The notes beneath the pieces were generated by a model that saw nothing but the letters and a program-made list of their open reading frames with translations, was not told the origin of the DNA and made no database searches. Source: CAWGMT01 sp963823675 (GTDB lineage: Bacteria; Planctomycetota; Planctomycetia; Isosphaerales; Isosphaeraceae). Taken from it: DNA of 64,000 nt. The stretch lies in contig CAWGMT010000016.1 in assembly GCA_963823675.1 (NCBI GenBank), positions 310,001-374,000 of the forward strand. The letters are read 5' to 3'. Each line of letters opens with the position of its first letter. Position 1 is the stretch's first letter. Below, piece by piece: positions 51,301 through 59,789 of the stretch. Made by a program: the position numbers and the translations under genes.

Positions 51301-51723
51301 CCGCCGCGAAAAGACGGCCCGCTGGGAGCTGAAGAGGACCTTGCCATCCGGGGTGAAGCCGCGCACGATGTCTTCGCCCGGGTGCCAGGTCAGCCGCACC
51401 GGCTCGCCGCCTTCGGCGGGAATCACGTAAACGTCTACGTTGCCATCGTAGCTGGCGGTGAAGGCAATTCGCTTGCCATCCGGCGCGAAGAACGGGTTCC
51501 GCTCCTCACCGGGGTGCGACGTCAGCCTTCTGGGGTTCGCGCCATCAAAATCGGCGATCCAAACGTCGCCGGCATACACAAACGCAATTCTTCCCTCGGT
51601 GATCGCGGGAGTTGACAGCAGACGCGTGTCGGCCGTATCGACGGCACGGACCGCCGCCGGGTACTGCCCCAAGCCCATTCCCAAAGCCGCAGCAAGCAAG
51701 ATACGGTCGAATTTTGCGATCAT
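48310..51723 (-). CDS. Tricorn-type S41 serine protease
   Basis: 1,137 residues, usual for tricorn, from ATG 51723. A signal peptide (RILLAAALGMGLGQYPAAV) indicates export, unlike the archaeal cytosolic enzyme. The N-terminal half holds beta-propeller PD40/WD40-like repeats (RNPFFAPDGKRIAFTASYDG; RSPAWSPDGKSIAYFSDASG; YSWSPDSKWLAYTVTN), with a Lys/Asp/Gln-rich insertion at ~560-600. The C-terminal half has the tricorn core (ADWNAVRKKYEEFLPHLSSR), His in SVGHSFTLGG, a PDZ domain (PGVNVQPGEFLLEVDGREI) and the S41 catalytic Ser in LIDETAGSGGDLLPW, followed by the Glu region TEQGWVVENVGVPPD. It degrades oligopeptides. A periplasmic peptide-processing role alongside the M28 peptidase is likely. 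Confidence 0.93.
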   Translation of the reverse strand: MIAKFDRILLAAALGMGLGQYPAAVRAVDTADTRLLSTPAITEGRIAFVYAGDVWIADFDGANPRRLTSHPGEERNPFFAPDGKRIAFTASYDGNVDVYVIPAEGGEPVRLTWHPGEDIVRGFTPDGKVLFSSQRAVFSRRHAQFFTIGIQGGAARALPVPTADQGAITADGKYLAYTPLAESWRQWKHYRGGTASRIWILKLDDLSHEEIPKPASGCNDTDPMWIGETLYFLSDRDGEFNLYSYDRNSRKVARCTDHDSFPIASASAGAGMVIYEQAGWIHRYDPALSKLTRLKIGVAADLAETRPRHASGAKHVRDMDISPSGKRVVLEFRGEIVTVPAKKGDPRDLSRTPGVHERSPAWSPDGKSIAYFSDASGEYAVVVRPQDGKGEGRTYALRGSGFYERPVWSPDSQKIAFIDNGRTLYWIDLGSGAVKRIASEPIYGPINTMSYSWSPDSKWLAYTVTNRAAFQAIRLFDLARGESHPLTDGLVEVAEPVFDASGKYLFFLASTDAGPVKNWFDQSNADMQATASIYLVTLSRATPNPLLKESDEESTPAAEKPLGSPDQKKSDGKDSQQDGGGKEDKTKPKTPVVIDIPGIGARVVALPVEPGHLENLTAGASGQLYFIRRSGVSAGRRPVSRGKGALKRFDLKTREEETLSDGIDKFKISADHKKILYRAGGPAGEPGLGGPSSGAVALGVVDAGKFTKGDGALKLDSITVDVNPRREWAQILGEAWRINRDYFYAPNMHGADWNAVRKKYEEFLPHLSSRGDLDRVIRMMLSELSVGHSFTLGGERLYEPKPIPVGLLGADFDVADGRYRFKTIYGGAYWDPALRAPLMAPGVNVQPGEFLLEVDGREIKTDNDVYRFFEGTAGKRVELKVGPKADGTGARAITVEPIADESGLRNRAWVEGNLRKVHERTGGRVAYVYVPNTAEMGHAYFKRYFFPQGDKEAIIVDERFNGGGQVADYYIEMLRKPLVSYWATRHGEPIRTPSAAIFGPKVMLIDETAGSGGDLLPWMFHKFGLGKLVGKRTWGGLVGILGFPVLMDGGRVTAPDLAIFTEQGWVVENVGVPPDIEVEQDPAAVARGKDPQLDRAIEVVLGELAKNPAPPAPDRPPFPVRVRSGPHVSPGTAGAGH

Positions 51724-51760
51724 TTCTCAATCCTAGGTTGTTGATCGAATGCACTGCTCG

Positions 51761-51955
51761 AAACACGGCTTTTCGCCCTCCCAAGATCTCGAACAACGCG
51801 TCATCATTATACCGCAAGCGCGCCAGGAACTGGGTGACGGCGAGCAGATTTTCCTGCTCAGCGCGCGAGCCGACTCGGTCGACGCGAGCCCGGCATTCGC
51901 GGATGATCGGCTCCGGAGGCCCATCGAACTGCGCCAACGGGACCCAAGGAACCAA
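51761..51955 (-). pseudogene. Fragment of a planctomycete conserved protein (Rpn/PDDEXK-like C-terminal part)
   Basis: A ~65-residue stretch (IIRECRARVDRVGSRAEQEN; LLAVTQFLARLRYNDDALFE; ILGGRKAV) resembles the middle/C-terminal part of conserved planctomycete proteins that I associate with Rpn-type or related nucleases. Nothing before or after continues the protein in any frame I checked, so it is a relic of a longer gene. Family name is from memory. Confidence 0.45.
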
Positions 51956-52049
51956 ACATTGGTCAATTCTTCAGCGTTTCGAGCCTGACTGCAACACGTT
52001 CGGACGACAAACCCCAACGTCGCGGCTGGCACACCCCGGGTTCCGAATC

Positions 52050-52390
52050 AACGCGGCTTGGGCGTGGCCAAGTATAACCTGTGTGCCTCCGACAAAGCCG
52101 GCACCTATACCCTCGAGCGCCGTCGCCGCGATTTTCAGATCCCTTGAGCCGATCCGGAGCTTCTGCCGGCGGAGATCATCAAATTGCCGGGCCGCGGCCA
52201 CATCGAACGGCACGATTTCGAACTCTTGGTAGAACTCGAAGCGCAAGGCCAGCTCGCGATATCCGACGACTGGCCGCAGCGCCGATTTCTCTTTGGCGAT
52301 CACGGCCAGCCAGCCGCGCATCCGTTCCTCGACCGTGATAATAGCCACTCCTGCGGCCGGGTTTCTTCTTGCATTTCTTGAGTTTACGAT
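52050..52390 (-). pseudogene. Degenerate PIN-domain (VapC-like) toxin gene
   Basis: The segment at about 52108-52350 reads VAIITVEERMRGWLAVIAKE, LRPVVGYRELALRFEFYQEF and EIVPFDVAAARQFDDLRRQK followed by LRIGSRDLKIAATAL, which is the middle of a PIN-domain toxin. The expected N-terminal 'LLDTD' strand is missing and after IAATAL the frame passes into unrelated sequence instead of the 'LLTANxRDF' ending. No antitoxin gene is adjacent. Both ends are lost, so this is a dead copy rather than a sequencing artefact. Confidence 0.5.
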
Positions 52391-52478
52391 CACAAAAAGG
52401 AGCGGTTTGCCGATTCGCTTCTCGACGTGCAGTCGCGAGTTCCTGGCGAAGCCGTTGGTTTTCCTGCCCTGATGCGAA

Positions 52479-53768
52479 TCAAGAGAGAATGCGTCGGTCG
52501 ATACACCAATAAAGCAACCTATCCGCATCGGCCGGGCTCAAACCCTGGTCTACGAGTCCCTGACGCAGGTCGCCGAGGAACTGGGGAATGCCGGCGAGGT
52601 CGCGTAAGGCCATCAAGTCAAATGTGCCGGCCCACCTCACCAGACCCCCGTCTGGAAGAACAAAGGCAACGTCCGGAACGATTCTGTTCGCGCGGTTCAC
52701 GCCGGTTACGCATTCAGCCGCAGTAAATCGAACCCGGTGTTTGGTTTCCCAAGGAGTGGATCGGAGCGTTGTCGGATCGCTCGGCCTGGAGGGGCCGGAA
52801 TGAAACTCTTTCAGCGCGGCTGAGTGGCGTTGGTGTGCGGACACGACAAAGATTCGGTAATACTCGGAGGCGAGTTCCACATCGCCGTCGCGCCAGGTCG
52901 TCAAGACGCTGGTCGCGGCCAGAGCTGACGCGACGGCAAACCGCAGCCCGTCCCCGGCGACCGGACTGTATGCTAGAGCGGCGTCGCCGACGGCCAGTGA
53001 CCGTTGGCGAACCGGGTGCTGCGACCACTGCACCGACGACGTTCGGTGTGCGACTCGAACAAAGCTCCGCCAGTCTGGAACGTCGAGTGCGTCTGCGACC
53101 TGCGAGTCCAGCACATCTGGGCCGGCGCCGTGGTCGCGAACCCAGCCTACCGTCGTCGCCGTGGGGTGCGCGATGCGGTAAGCCCAACCGGAGCGGAGCT
53201 TGACTACCCGGCCGGATTGACGAGACTTCCGGCCGGGACCCACGTAGAGCGCCGCTGTTTCCAATTTGTCACAAGCCACAGGACGAGACCAAGCCGCCGA
53301 TCTGCCTGTGGCGTTGACCGCCGCGAATGCCAGTAGCGGGTGGCCGCTAATCGATACGCGAACGCCCGCGCGGTCGTCCGGTTCCGGCGGAGGAACGGCG
53401 GTGATCGGAACCAGGGCGGCTCCTGCACTCACCGCCAGCGCCAGGGCCGATCGCGCGAGGGCGGCGCGGTCTACGTGAACCCGCCATCCTTCGAGTCGGC
53501 GCGGCTGTTCCGGATGCCAGGCGTTTTCAAATCCTTCGACGGCCACGGCCCCGGCATCGGCCAGGGCTTGCCCCAGGCCCACCTCTTGAAACAGCCGGGC
53601 GGCCTGTTGCGACATCGCCTCGATTACAACGGGGCCAGCGGAGCGGTCCGCCCGGTGCAGCAGACTCACCCGGAAGCCGTGGCGCAATAGCAGCAGGGCC
53701 AGGGCGCTGGCGCTGACGCCCGTGCCGGCGACGACGACCTCAGACGATTCGGCGTGCCACATGGTCAT
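52479..53768 (-). CDS. FAD-dependent oxidoreductase (LodB/halogenase-like), last gene of the four-gene operon
   Basis: 429 residues from ATG 53768. The N-terminal dinucleotide motif is VVVAGTGVSASALALLLLRH (GxGxxA variant) and the second FAD motif is AVGDAALAYSPVAGDGLRFA, in the place of the GD motif of flavin monooxygenases and flavin halogenases. A central Lys-containing sequence as used by Trp halogenases is not evident. LodB, GoxB and QhpG, flavoproteins that mature Cys-Trp quinone cofactors, have the same overall build and are the closest functional comparison given the neighbours. The start lies 27 bases after the stop of the ferritin-like gene. The natural substrate could instead be a small molecule. 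FAD binding is likely; function is inference. Confidence 0.78.
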   Translation of the reverse strand: MTMWHAESSEVVVAGTGVSASALALLLLRHGFRVSLLHRADRSAGPVVIEAMSQQAARLFQEVGLGQALADAGAVAVEGFENAWHPEQPRRLEGWRVHVDRAALARSALALAVSAGAALVPITAVPPPEPDDRAGVRVSISGHPLLAFAAVNATGRSAAWSRPVACDKLETAALYVGPGRKSRQSGRVVKLRSGWAYRIAHPTATTVGWVRDHGAGPDVLDSQVADALDVPDWRSFVRVAHRTSSVQWSQHPVRQRSLAVGDAALAYSPVAGDGLRFAVASALAATSVLTTWRDGDVELASEYYRIFVVSAHQRHSAALKEFHSGPSRPSDPTTLRSTPWETKHRVRFTAAECVTGVNRANRIVPDVAFVLPDGGLVRWAGTFDLMALRDLAGIPQFLGDLRQGLVDQGLSPADADRLLYWCIDRRILS

Positions 53769-53795
53769 CTCATGTTTTGAAGGGGACGGCCCCGA

Positions 53796-55617
53796 TTACT
53801 CGGCTTCAATTCCGCCCTGGAACAGCGACAGGAATGGCACGCCGATGTTACGTTTCGCTAGCGTTTCCGCTTGCTCATTCAGGGTGAACATCAGGTTGCG
53901 TGCGTCGGCAATGGCCCGCTGGTTTTGCCGGTCACCCATCTGATAACCAAGGTACAGGTTCTGCGTAATATCCTGGTACGTCTTGAGCGCCGCCTCCACC
54001 GTGGGGTCCTTGGGATCACCCTGCCGGATGGGGTGCAAATAAGGCAGGTCGTTGACGTCGGTCCCGTAGCTGCCGAGCGTCAGGCGGACGTCTCGGAAGC
54101 GCAGGAAGTGCTGTTCCCCTTCCTGCACGATGTTGGAGGCAAGTTGGTAGAGGTTCGTCGGGTACTGGTCCTGCCTCAGCGTGGCGGTCACGCGCGAGTA
54201 ACGGCCGTCAATGTAGCCGCTTGCCTCCTCGATATCCACGAAGAGTTGCAGCGTCTGCGGAGTGAGCGACTCGAGCTTCGCCGCCTGGGTCGGGACGCGC
54301 CCGGCCCCCGGGATGACCAGCGCCGGCCGCAACACCACCGGTTCGTACTTCCAGCCGGGGATCATGCCGGCCTCGAATAGGCCCCAGAGTATGTGATTGG
54401 CCCAGCGCAGGTGTTGCATCTCGCCGACTGCGATTTCCAGGATTTCGTGGCGCGAGAACTCCACGTCGTCCGCCAGTGTCGGCCATTTCCCGGTCGACGC
54501 GGCCTTCTGCTTGGCCTCCTGTCGGTCCAGGAGGGAGTAGATCGCGTAAAGGTAGAGCAGGGCGACGAGGTGCTCCAGTTGGGCCAGCTCGATCACCTGG
54601 TCGCGCAGCTCCGCTGGCGTCTGGAACGGCCGGGCGTAGTCGGGTCGCTGGCTCCGCGATACGTAGAGGCCCTCGATCTCGCGGTCCTCCAGGACGACGG
54701 ACAGCTCCTGCCAACGCGCGTTGATTTCGAAGTGAGACATTTGATATGGCAGGTTGCCTCCCTGCGTCGCGGCGGACTGGGCGGAGAGCGGCCAGGAGCG
54801 CCTGTCGCGCAGCCAGTCGATCCGCGTCTCACCGCGGCGCGGATCGTCCGGGAGGCCCGACGGCAGCTCCGGCTCGCCGAGCGGGACACGCGGGAACACG
54901 ATGTCGGGATGGTTCGACGCCCAGTAGGTGCATGCGCAATCACGGAAGTCGTGCATCCACGGGGAGCAAAGACTTTGCGTCAATTCGCCGGGCCGGTAAG
55001 CGAGACTGATTATCCCGCTGTTCGCGTCGGTGTAGCGCCGCCGCCAACCTTTGAGGATGATCGGCGGCGTCTTGTCAGCGCTGCCTTTGTTCACCCCGGG
55101 AGCACCACCGGCCGGACGCGGCGTCAACGTCAGCGTCACATCCTCCGGGCGCAGACTCCGCACCAATCGCCACACGGTCAGGCCATCGAGAAACACGCCT
55201 TTGGCGTCAACCATCTCGATCTTGACACCGCCCTGCTCGATAGTTGAACAGGAACCACGGTATCGCCCCACTTAGCGCGTTTTGTTGCTGGTTCAGCGTG
55301 GCAGTCAGGGCCGCCGCCAAAGCCCCGAATGGTTTCGGGGGCGAAGACAGGTCGGGGTCACCGAGATCGACCAGGACAACGCGGGCGCCCTGCAGAACGG
55401 ACTGCGGTGTGGCGGCGTCGGCCTGGGATACGAACTCGATTACTAGGCCGGGGAAGAAACGGCGGTCGAGGTTGCGATGGTCGTATTCGAGCCCCGGGTA
55501 GCAGTTGCCCACGCCGCTCTCGGGGCGCGTGATTGGCGGATTGCCCGGCACGTTGTAATAGGCCTGGGCGGTCAGGTTACGGGGATAGATCTTATTAACC
55601 GGCGCGGGGTGTCTCAT
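53796..55617 (-). CDS. Cys/Trp-motif protein with ferritin-like di-iron-type domain (one frame break)
   Basis: Composite of 606 residues; ATG 55617 overlaps the stop of the radical SAM gene (ATGA). The N-terminus carries KIYPRNLTAQAYYN, PESGVGNCYPGLEYD and RRFFPGLVIEF. The frame changes near 55240 (one extra base). At about residues 217-232 lies CSPWMHDFRDCACTYWASNH, three Cys and two Trp within 16 residues. The C-terminal half is ferritin-like: Glu ~348 in LAQLEHLVALLYLYAI, ExxH at ~399-402 (VGEMQHLRWANHIL), and VQEGEQHFLRF at ~500, resembling VioB/RebD-type domains (PF12902). The Cys/Trp motif recalls LodA-type cysteine-tryptophylquinone proteins, an inference. It may be both modification target and oxidase. 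Confidence 0.75.
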
Positions 55618-57011
55618 GACAGGCAGTACTCCCTGGAACGCGTCAACAGGACAGGGAATTCGTCAATGACCGTGTTGTAGAGGCGCAGGCAGTGCTCCAA
55701 CCAGCCCCTGATCATTTCGCATCCATCGCGGCCGGCCGAGACGACTTCTGCGTGACAGCCCCCGCCACACAGGTAGCGCGCCCAACAGGAGCGGCATGGG
55801 ACCTGCCGATCAACGTGGCGTCCGTCGAGGAAGCGCAGGCGGGCGGAAAACTCCGGACCATCGGTGCCGCCCAACTTGAACCGGGGATCGTCCAGCGTGC
55901 GGTGGCATATGTAGTAATGGCCTTCGGCGTTTACCGACACGTAGCCGTAGGCTGCCCCACATGGCAATGGTCGGCAAGCGCCCTCGTGGATCTCCTTGAG
56001 GGCGATTCCCAGGTTCGAGAACCGCCAGCCATTCTGCGCCCCTGCGTCGCGGACGCGCGCCATCTCCGCGTCAGCGGCGCGGACCATTTCCCCCAGGTAC
56101 ACCCCCCAATCGTCGCCACGCAACAGCAGCTCCGGAACCGGCCCCGTGCGGGCGGGACTGACGCCGACCTCTCGGAAACCGGCCTCGACCAGCGCCGCGA
56201 CCCGTTCGGCGACGCGCAGGTCGTCGCGTGTGATCGTGGCCCGGGCGGCCAGCTTCACTGGTCCGGGATCGTTCAGAAGCGGGCCGAGCCTGGTGAGGAT
56301 TTGTCGCCAGCTTCCCGCGCCGTCGCGCCCATGCCGATGGCGGTTGTGGGTCTGTTCATCGCCGTCCAGGCTGACGGAAACGGCGAAGAGGTTTTCGCGC
56401 AGGAAACGGAGGTCTTCGGGTTCTAGCAGCGTGCCGTTGGTAGTCACCGAGAAGCCGACGGTGACGCGGCGCTGCGCCGCTCGCTCCCGGGCGTATTCGA
56501 CGGCGCGATAGAGGACGCGCCGATTGAGGAACGGTTCGCCACCAATAAAACCCACCGTTACCCGCGATCCGGGCTCGGCGCGGTCGAGAAGATTACCGAC
56601 GGCTCGCAAGGCCACTGACTCCGACATGATACGGGGCTGGCCCTGGAATCGGCCCTCGTCAGCGTAACAGTAGCTGCACGCTAAGTTGCACGTTTGGGCA
56701 ATGTTGAGCGAAATTGCCGCTGGCATTTGGGGTGGGGTCACATCGTCGAGGGCGAGGACGCGCGGCGACGGCTCCAACGCTTGCAGGTGGAGTAGGGCCG
56801 TCTCGTCCCCGCCTTGCAGTCGCTCAAACGTGTCCCGATCCACCTCGAATAGTTGTGAGTCGCGCACCAGGAAGGCGAGCGGCCGATCGCCGGGCAGCAG
56901 ATGCAGCCAGGGGGGTTGCTCCAGCAGGTCGTTGCCGGCCGGCTGGTCCCGGGTCGCGACTGGAGGCGATTCCGCTACGGACGCCTGATCGAGGACTGGC
57001 AGTGCGATCAC
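55614..57011 (-). CDS. Radical SAM/SPASM maturase
   Basis: 465 residues from GTG 57011, which overlaps the stop of the preceding gene as GTGA. Residues ~30-90 form an RRE-like region (LAFLVRDSQLFEVDRDTFER) that may bind a target peptide. The radical SAM cluster is CNLACSYCYADEG (Cys 108, 112, 115), with the GGEP motif in GFIGGEPFLNRR. The C-terminal SPASM domain has Cys at 406, 409, 415, 419, 431 and 441 (CRSCWARYLCGGGC), plus upstream CRPLPCG and YYICH. Such enzymes modify peptide side chains: QhpD makes Cys-Asp/Glu thioether bonds in quinohemoprotein amine dehydrogenase, and sactisynthases act similarly. With the neighbouring target-like proteins, a protein-modifying role is likely. Confidence 0.92.
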   Translation of the reverse strand: MIALPVLDQASVAESPPVATRDQPAGNDLLEQPPWLHLLPGDRPLAFLVRDSQLFEVDRDTFERLQGGDETALLHLQALEPSPRVLALDDVTPPQMPAAISLNIAQTCNLACSYCYADEGRFQGQPRIMSESVALRAVGNLLDRAEPGSRVTVGFIGGEPFLNRRVLYRAVEYARERAAQRRVTVGFSVTTNGTLLEPEDLRFLRENLFAVSVSLDGDEQTHNRHRHGRDGAGSWRQILTRLGPLLNDPGPVKLAARATITRDDLRVAERVAALVEAGFREVGVSPARTGPVPELLLRGDDWGVYLGEMVRAADAEMARVRDAGAQNGWRFSNLGIALKEIHEGACRPLPCGAAYGYVSVNAEGHYYICHRTLDDPRFKLGGTDGPEFSARLRFLDGRHVDRQVPCRSCWARYLCGGGCHAEVVSAGRDGCEMIRGWLEHCLRLYNTVIDEFPVLLTRSREYCLS

Positions 57012-58806
57012 GGTTTAGCCCTCGGAGGTGCCGCTTGCTGATACTCGCGGATGCGCTGCAGCGTCCGCTGGATCCGCTGGCGAAGTGGCATGTTTGGCAG
57101 AACTGACGAGGAGGCCATGACCGCCCGCGCGGCCCGAGCGAGCACCCCCTCCGGAATCTCCTTGCGACTCTCGGCAAGGTATTCCACGTACCGCATCAAC
57201 TCGACGTACTGACGCCGTGTCAGCCCCAGGGCGCTGCCCATTTCGTCGCGCATGTAGGGCGGCATGCGCATGTCGTGAGCCTGATCCCGGTCGATGCGCG
57301 GGTCGCGGAAGTTCGGGTCCGGCTGCGCGTCGTTGGCGACCTTGGGCGACAACGACGCGAAGGCCCCGTATGGTGGTCGAACCATCAGCCGCACCCGCGC
57401 CGCCTGGTTGAGTAAGAAATCGAGCAACTCGTCCTGCTGGGCCAACTGGGCGTGGGCAATTGGGACGAGGTCGGAGTAGAGGAGGGGGACTCGCGTGCTT
57501 GCAGCCGCTGCGTCCGAGGAGGCCTTGCCGATCAGGTCGTCCACTATAGCATCGGCGTAAGGGCGGTCTTCGCTCGTCATGCTCCTCTGATCGGTGTAGG
57601 GCAGATCGCCCATCTTCGGACTGGCCAAACCGGAGCCAGCGTTGTCGTTCAGGCCGCGCATGCGCGTTCCGTCCAGGCTGATGAGGTTCGCGGTCTCGTA
57701 CGCCCGCTGAAAGAGGTCGGCGAGTCGATCCTGGGTGTCGGCCTCGTTCTGACGAAGCTCCTCCAGCTCGGCGGGCTCGAGGTCGCGATCCGCTAGATCG
57801 TCGGCCAGTGTCAGGAAAGGCCGGCGGTCGGGGGCAAAGTGTGGCGGTCCGGCCGACAGCGCGCAACCGCTACGAATCGCTGCCCCTGGGCAACAACTTC
57901 TGCCTGGATCGTTCCGTCACAGGTGTCGTCCACCACGCCCCACGAAATGTTCGGCGGCTGGTCGGCGCCGTCGTAGGTGTCCCACGGTTCCGGGTTGAGA
58001 TACGTGGCATAGCTGCCATCGTAGCGTGTCCACGATGCCTTGGCATTCAGGACGCGATTCTCGGGCGGAACGATTTGAAAAAAACGCCCGGTACTGACAT
58101 CCTGCCCCATGACGGCCGCCGGCGGGCCATAGACCTCGCCGCGGGCCGGGGTGAAGCGCACACGAAGCACATCGAGGTTGACGCCGGTGTGCAGGCGCGC
58201 GAGGGGGCGAATCGCCTGAAACCAGCCGAGGGGGATCGGGTGGTCCGGGGGCACGAGTGGCTCTTGGGCGGGCGCGGGCGGCGTGATGGCCAGGAGCTGA
58301 TGAGATTCGTAGTCATCGGCCCGCACCTGGTGCCAGGCCTCGAACCCATTCGCCGGGTTACCGGTACGCCGAACCGCCTTCTTGTTGGCGACATGGACCG
58401 TATAGAGAACACCGTCCAGCGATCCGCCCGCCGTCCTGAGAAGGGTAGACGTCAGCGCCATTTCTGCCCTATCGCCCGCCGCCGGCGTTACTTTGGCCGG
58501 ATTCCCCGAGGGTAAGCCTACCTCGGGATCGTCTACAGTGTACTCGACTTCCGCCCACAGTTCCAGGAACGGGGCGACTGGCCGCAGGTGCTCGCCATCT
58601 CGGAACTGCAGGATGGACGGCAAGTAGGGCACCAGGCTTCCATCCACTGTTACCTGCAAGGAAACAGCGGGTTCAATGGTGTTTTGGGCACCGCCATGGA
58701 TCGTCGGGTCGTCCCGCCAGACGAAGTTCTCCAACGGGTTCGGGCTGCCACCGAGACGCGCGACCACCAATGGCGGCCGGAAGAAGACGCGCAGGATTCT
58801 GGCCAT
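57008..58806 (-). CDS. Unknown protein, first gene of the radical SAM operon (one frame break)
   Basis: Composite of 599 residues from ATG 58806. The N-terminal half begins ILRVFFRPPLVVARLGGSPN, then IEPAVSLQVTVDGSLVPYLP and RPVAPFLELWAEVEY, a beta-rich region that I have seen only in proteins of unknown function. The frame changes near 57857 (one missing base), passing from GQRFVAVARC to GPPHFAPDRRPFLTLADDLA. The second half is helical: ELEELRQNEADTQDRLADLF, PYADAIVDDLIGK, a conserved-looking MRPPYMRDEMGSALGLTR region and RQRIQRTLQRIREYQ. No signal peptide is evident. It overlaps the radical SAM start (GTGA), so it is translationally coupled. It may be a subunit of the modified enzyme. Confidence 0.7.
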
Positions 58807-59147
58807 GGATCGCACCTTGTATTGCACCTGCCGAATCAGCCGCCACGCCAAGAGGCGTCCAGCGCTGGCGCAACTGTCGCACCCGCCCAGCAAGTTGGTT
58901 TTTCAGACTCAGCGGCAATTTCGGCCTCAGAATTTCAAACCCGAGAGGGATCTTACGGCGCTGGTTTTCCGTAGGCAAGATACTTCAGGAACAGTTTGAG
59001 CGTCCGTCCGCGACCGGTTGAACCTCTCGACGAAAAACGCTTCCTTCAGCTTCTTGCCGACCTCGACTTCGACAATTTGCCGATCGTCAATTGGCAGTAA
59101 ACGTCTCGGAAGGAGCATTAAACCGCATGAGCGCGCGCGGCGAGGTG
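58807..59147. other. Region upstream of the radical SAM operon
   Basis: 340 bases between the NTF2-like gene and the operon start, both on the minus strand. The operon promoter is expected here. A minus-strand frame (EVEVGKKLKEAFFVERFN) looks faintly protein-like but has no start, family or continuation. Confidence 0.35.
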
Positions 59148-59531
59148 TCACGAGATCCGCTGGACCCATTGGCTCCGCCAGTCCGGAGCCTCGAAAGGGT
59201 CCGCGAAATACTGGGTCTCGTGCATGACCTTGCCGTCGCGAAACTCCATAATGCTCACCGTGTATGTTGGTCGCCCTTGGTAGGTGATAATGTATTCGGT
59301 AATCCAGAGATCACCTTTTCCGAGGATTCTTCTGATGTTGAAACCTGAAGGCTTGCCTGGATGATGGCTCCGTAGCGCCTGTAAATTCACTCGCCCGACG
59401 ATTCGTTCACCCGACTGAGGGTACTCACAGACGGCATCGTCTGCGTAGATATCGTGTTCCGCGACCTCATCTCCGATCGCCGAAGCGTGCCAGTGCGCAT
59501 TGAGAACATCACGAATTTGGTCCTCTTGCAC
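59148..59531 (-). CDS. SnoaL/NTF2-like domain protein
   Basis: 127 residues from GTG 59531, seven bases after GGAGG; the frame runs upstream to 59588 with atypical residues. Sequence features of the NTF2-like fold: opening helix QIRDVLNAHWHASAIGDEVA, YADDAVCEYPQSGERIVGR, then GDLWITEYIITYQGRPTYTV and SIMEFRDGKVMHETQYFADP. These small alpha+beta barrels serve as enzymes (SnoaL cyclase, ketosteroid isomerase) or binding proteins. The conserved Asp/His typical of SnoaL cannot be assigned. It is upstream of the radical SAM operon by 340 bases and probably separate from it. Confidence 0.85.
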   Translation of the reverse strand: MQEDQIRDVLNAHWHASAIGDEVAEHDIYADDAVCEYPQSGERIVGRVNLQALRSHHPGKPSGFNIRRILGKGDLWITEYIITYQGRPTYTVSIMEFRDGKVMHETQYFADPFEAPDWRSQWVQRIS

Positions 59532-59745
59532 GAGTTGCCTCCAACTGAGGGGACAGCGGAACGGCTGACATCCGACCGGTGGTGTCAACTTGCGCCGCGC
59601 GCACCTGAATGATCCTCTCCCTGACTGCCAGCGTCAGCCGATGCCAGGCCGCGACGAGCTACGGAGTGCCTCGTCGTCTCGGCCATGTTCCGGCCAGCCA
59701 TGACGGATAATGTCGTAACCATTTGAATAGTAAGTACTTGCGCAA

Positions 59746-59783
59746 AGTGGGACGCGGGTGCAATTCCCGCCGCCTCCACTCCA
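59746..59783 (+). repeat. tmRNA/tRNA 3'-end-like sequence, possible remnant attachment site
   Basis: GTGGGACGCGGGTGCAATTC then CCGCCGCCTCCACT looks like the T-arm and acceptor strand of tmRNA. GCGGG (59754-59758) and CCCGC (59766-59770) form a 5-bp stem around a 7-base loop. The loop has G where the invariant second T should be, and no 5' half with GGAGGCG was found upstream. Integrative elements duplicate such 3' ends at their junctions. No integrase gene is recognisable nearby. Confidence 0.4.
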
Positions 59784-59789
59784 GGCACT

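Noticed and set aside
52927..53478. Several plus-strand frames opposite the FAD gene
   Set aside because: Arg-rich shadows of the minus-strand coding sequence.
59746..59783. A complete tRNA or tmRNA gene
   Set aside because: Only the T-arm and acceptor-like strand are present; no pairing 5' half, anticodon arm or tag-peptide region was found upstream.
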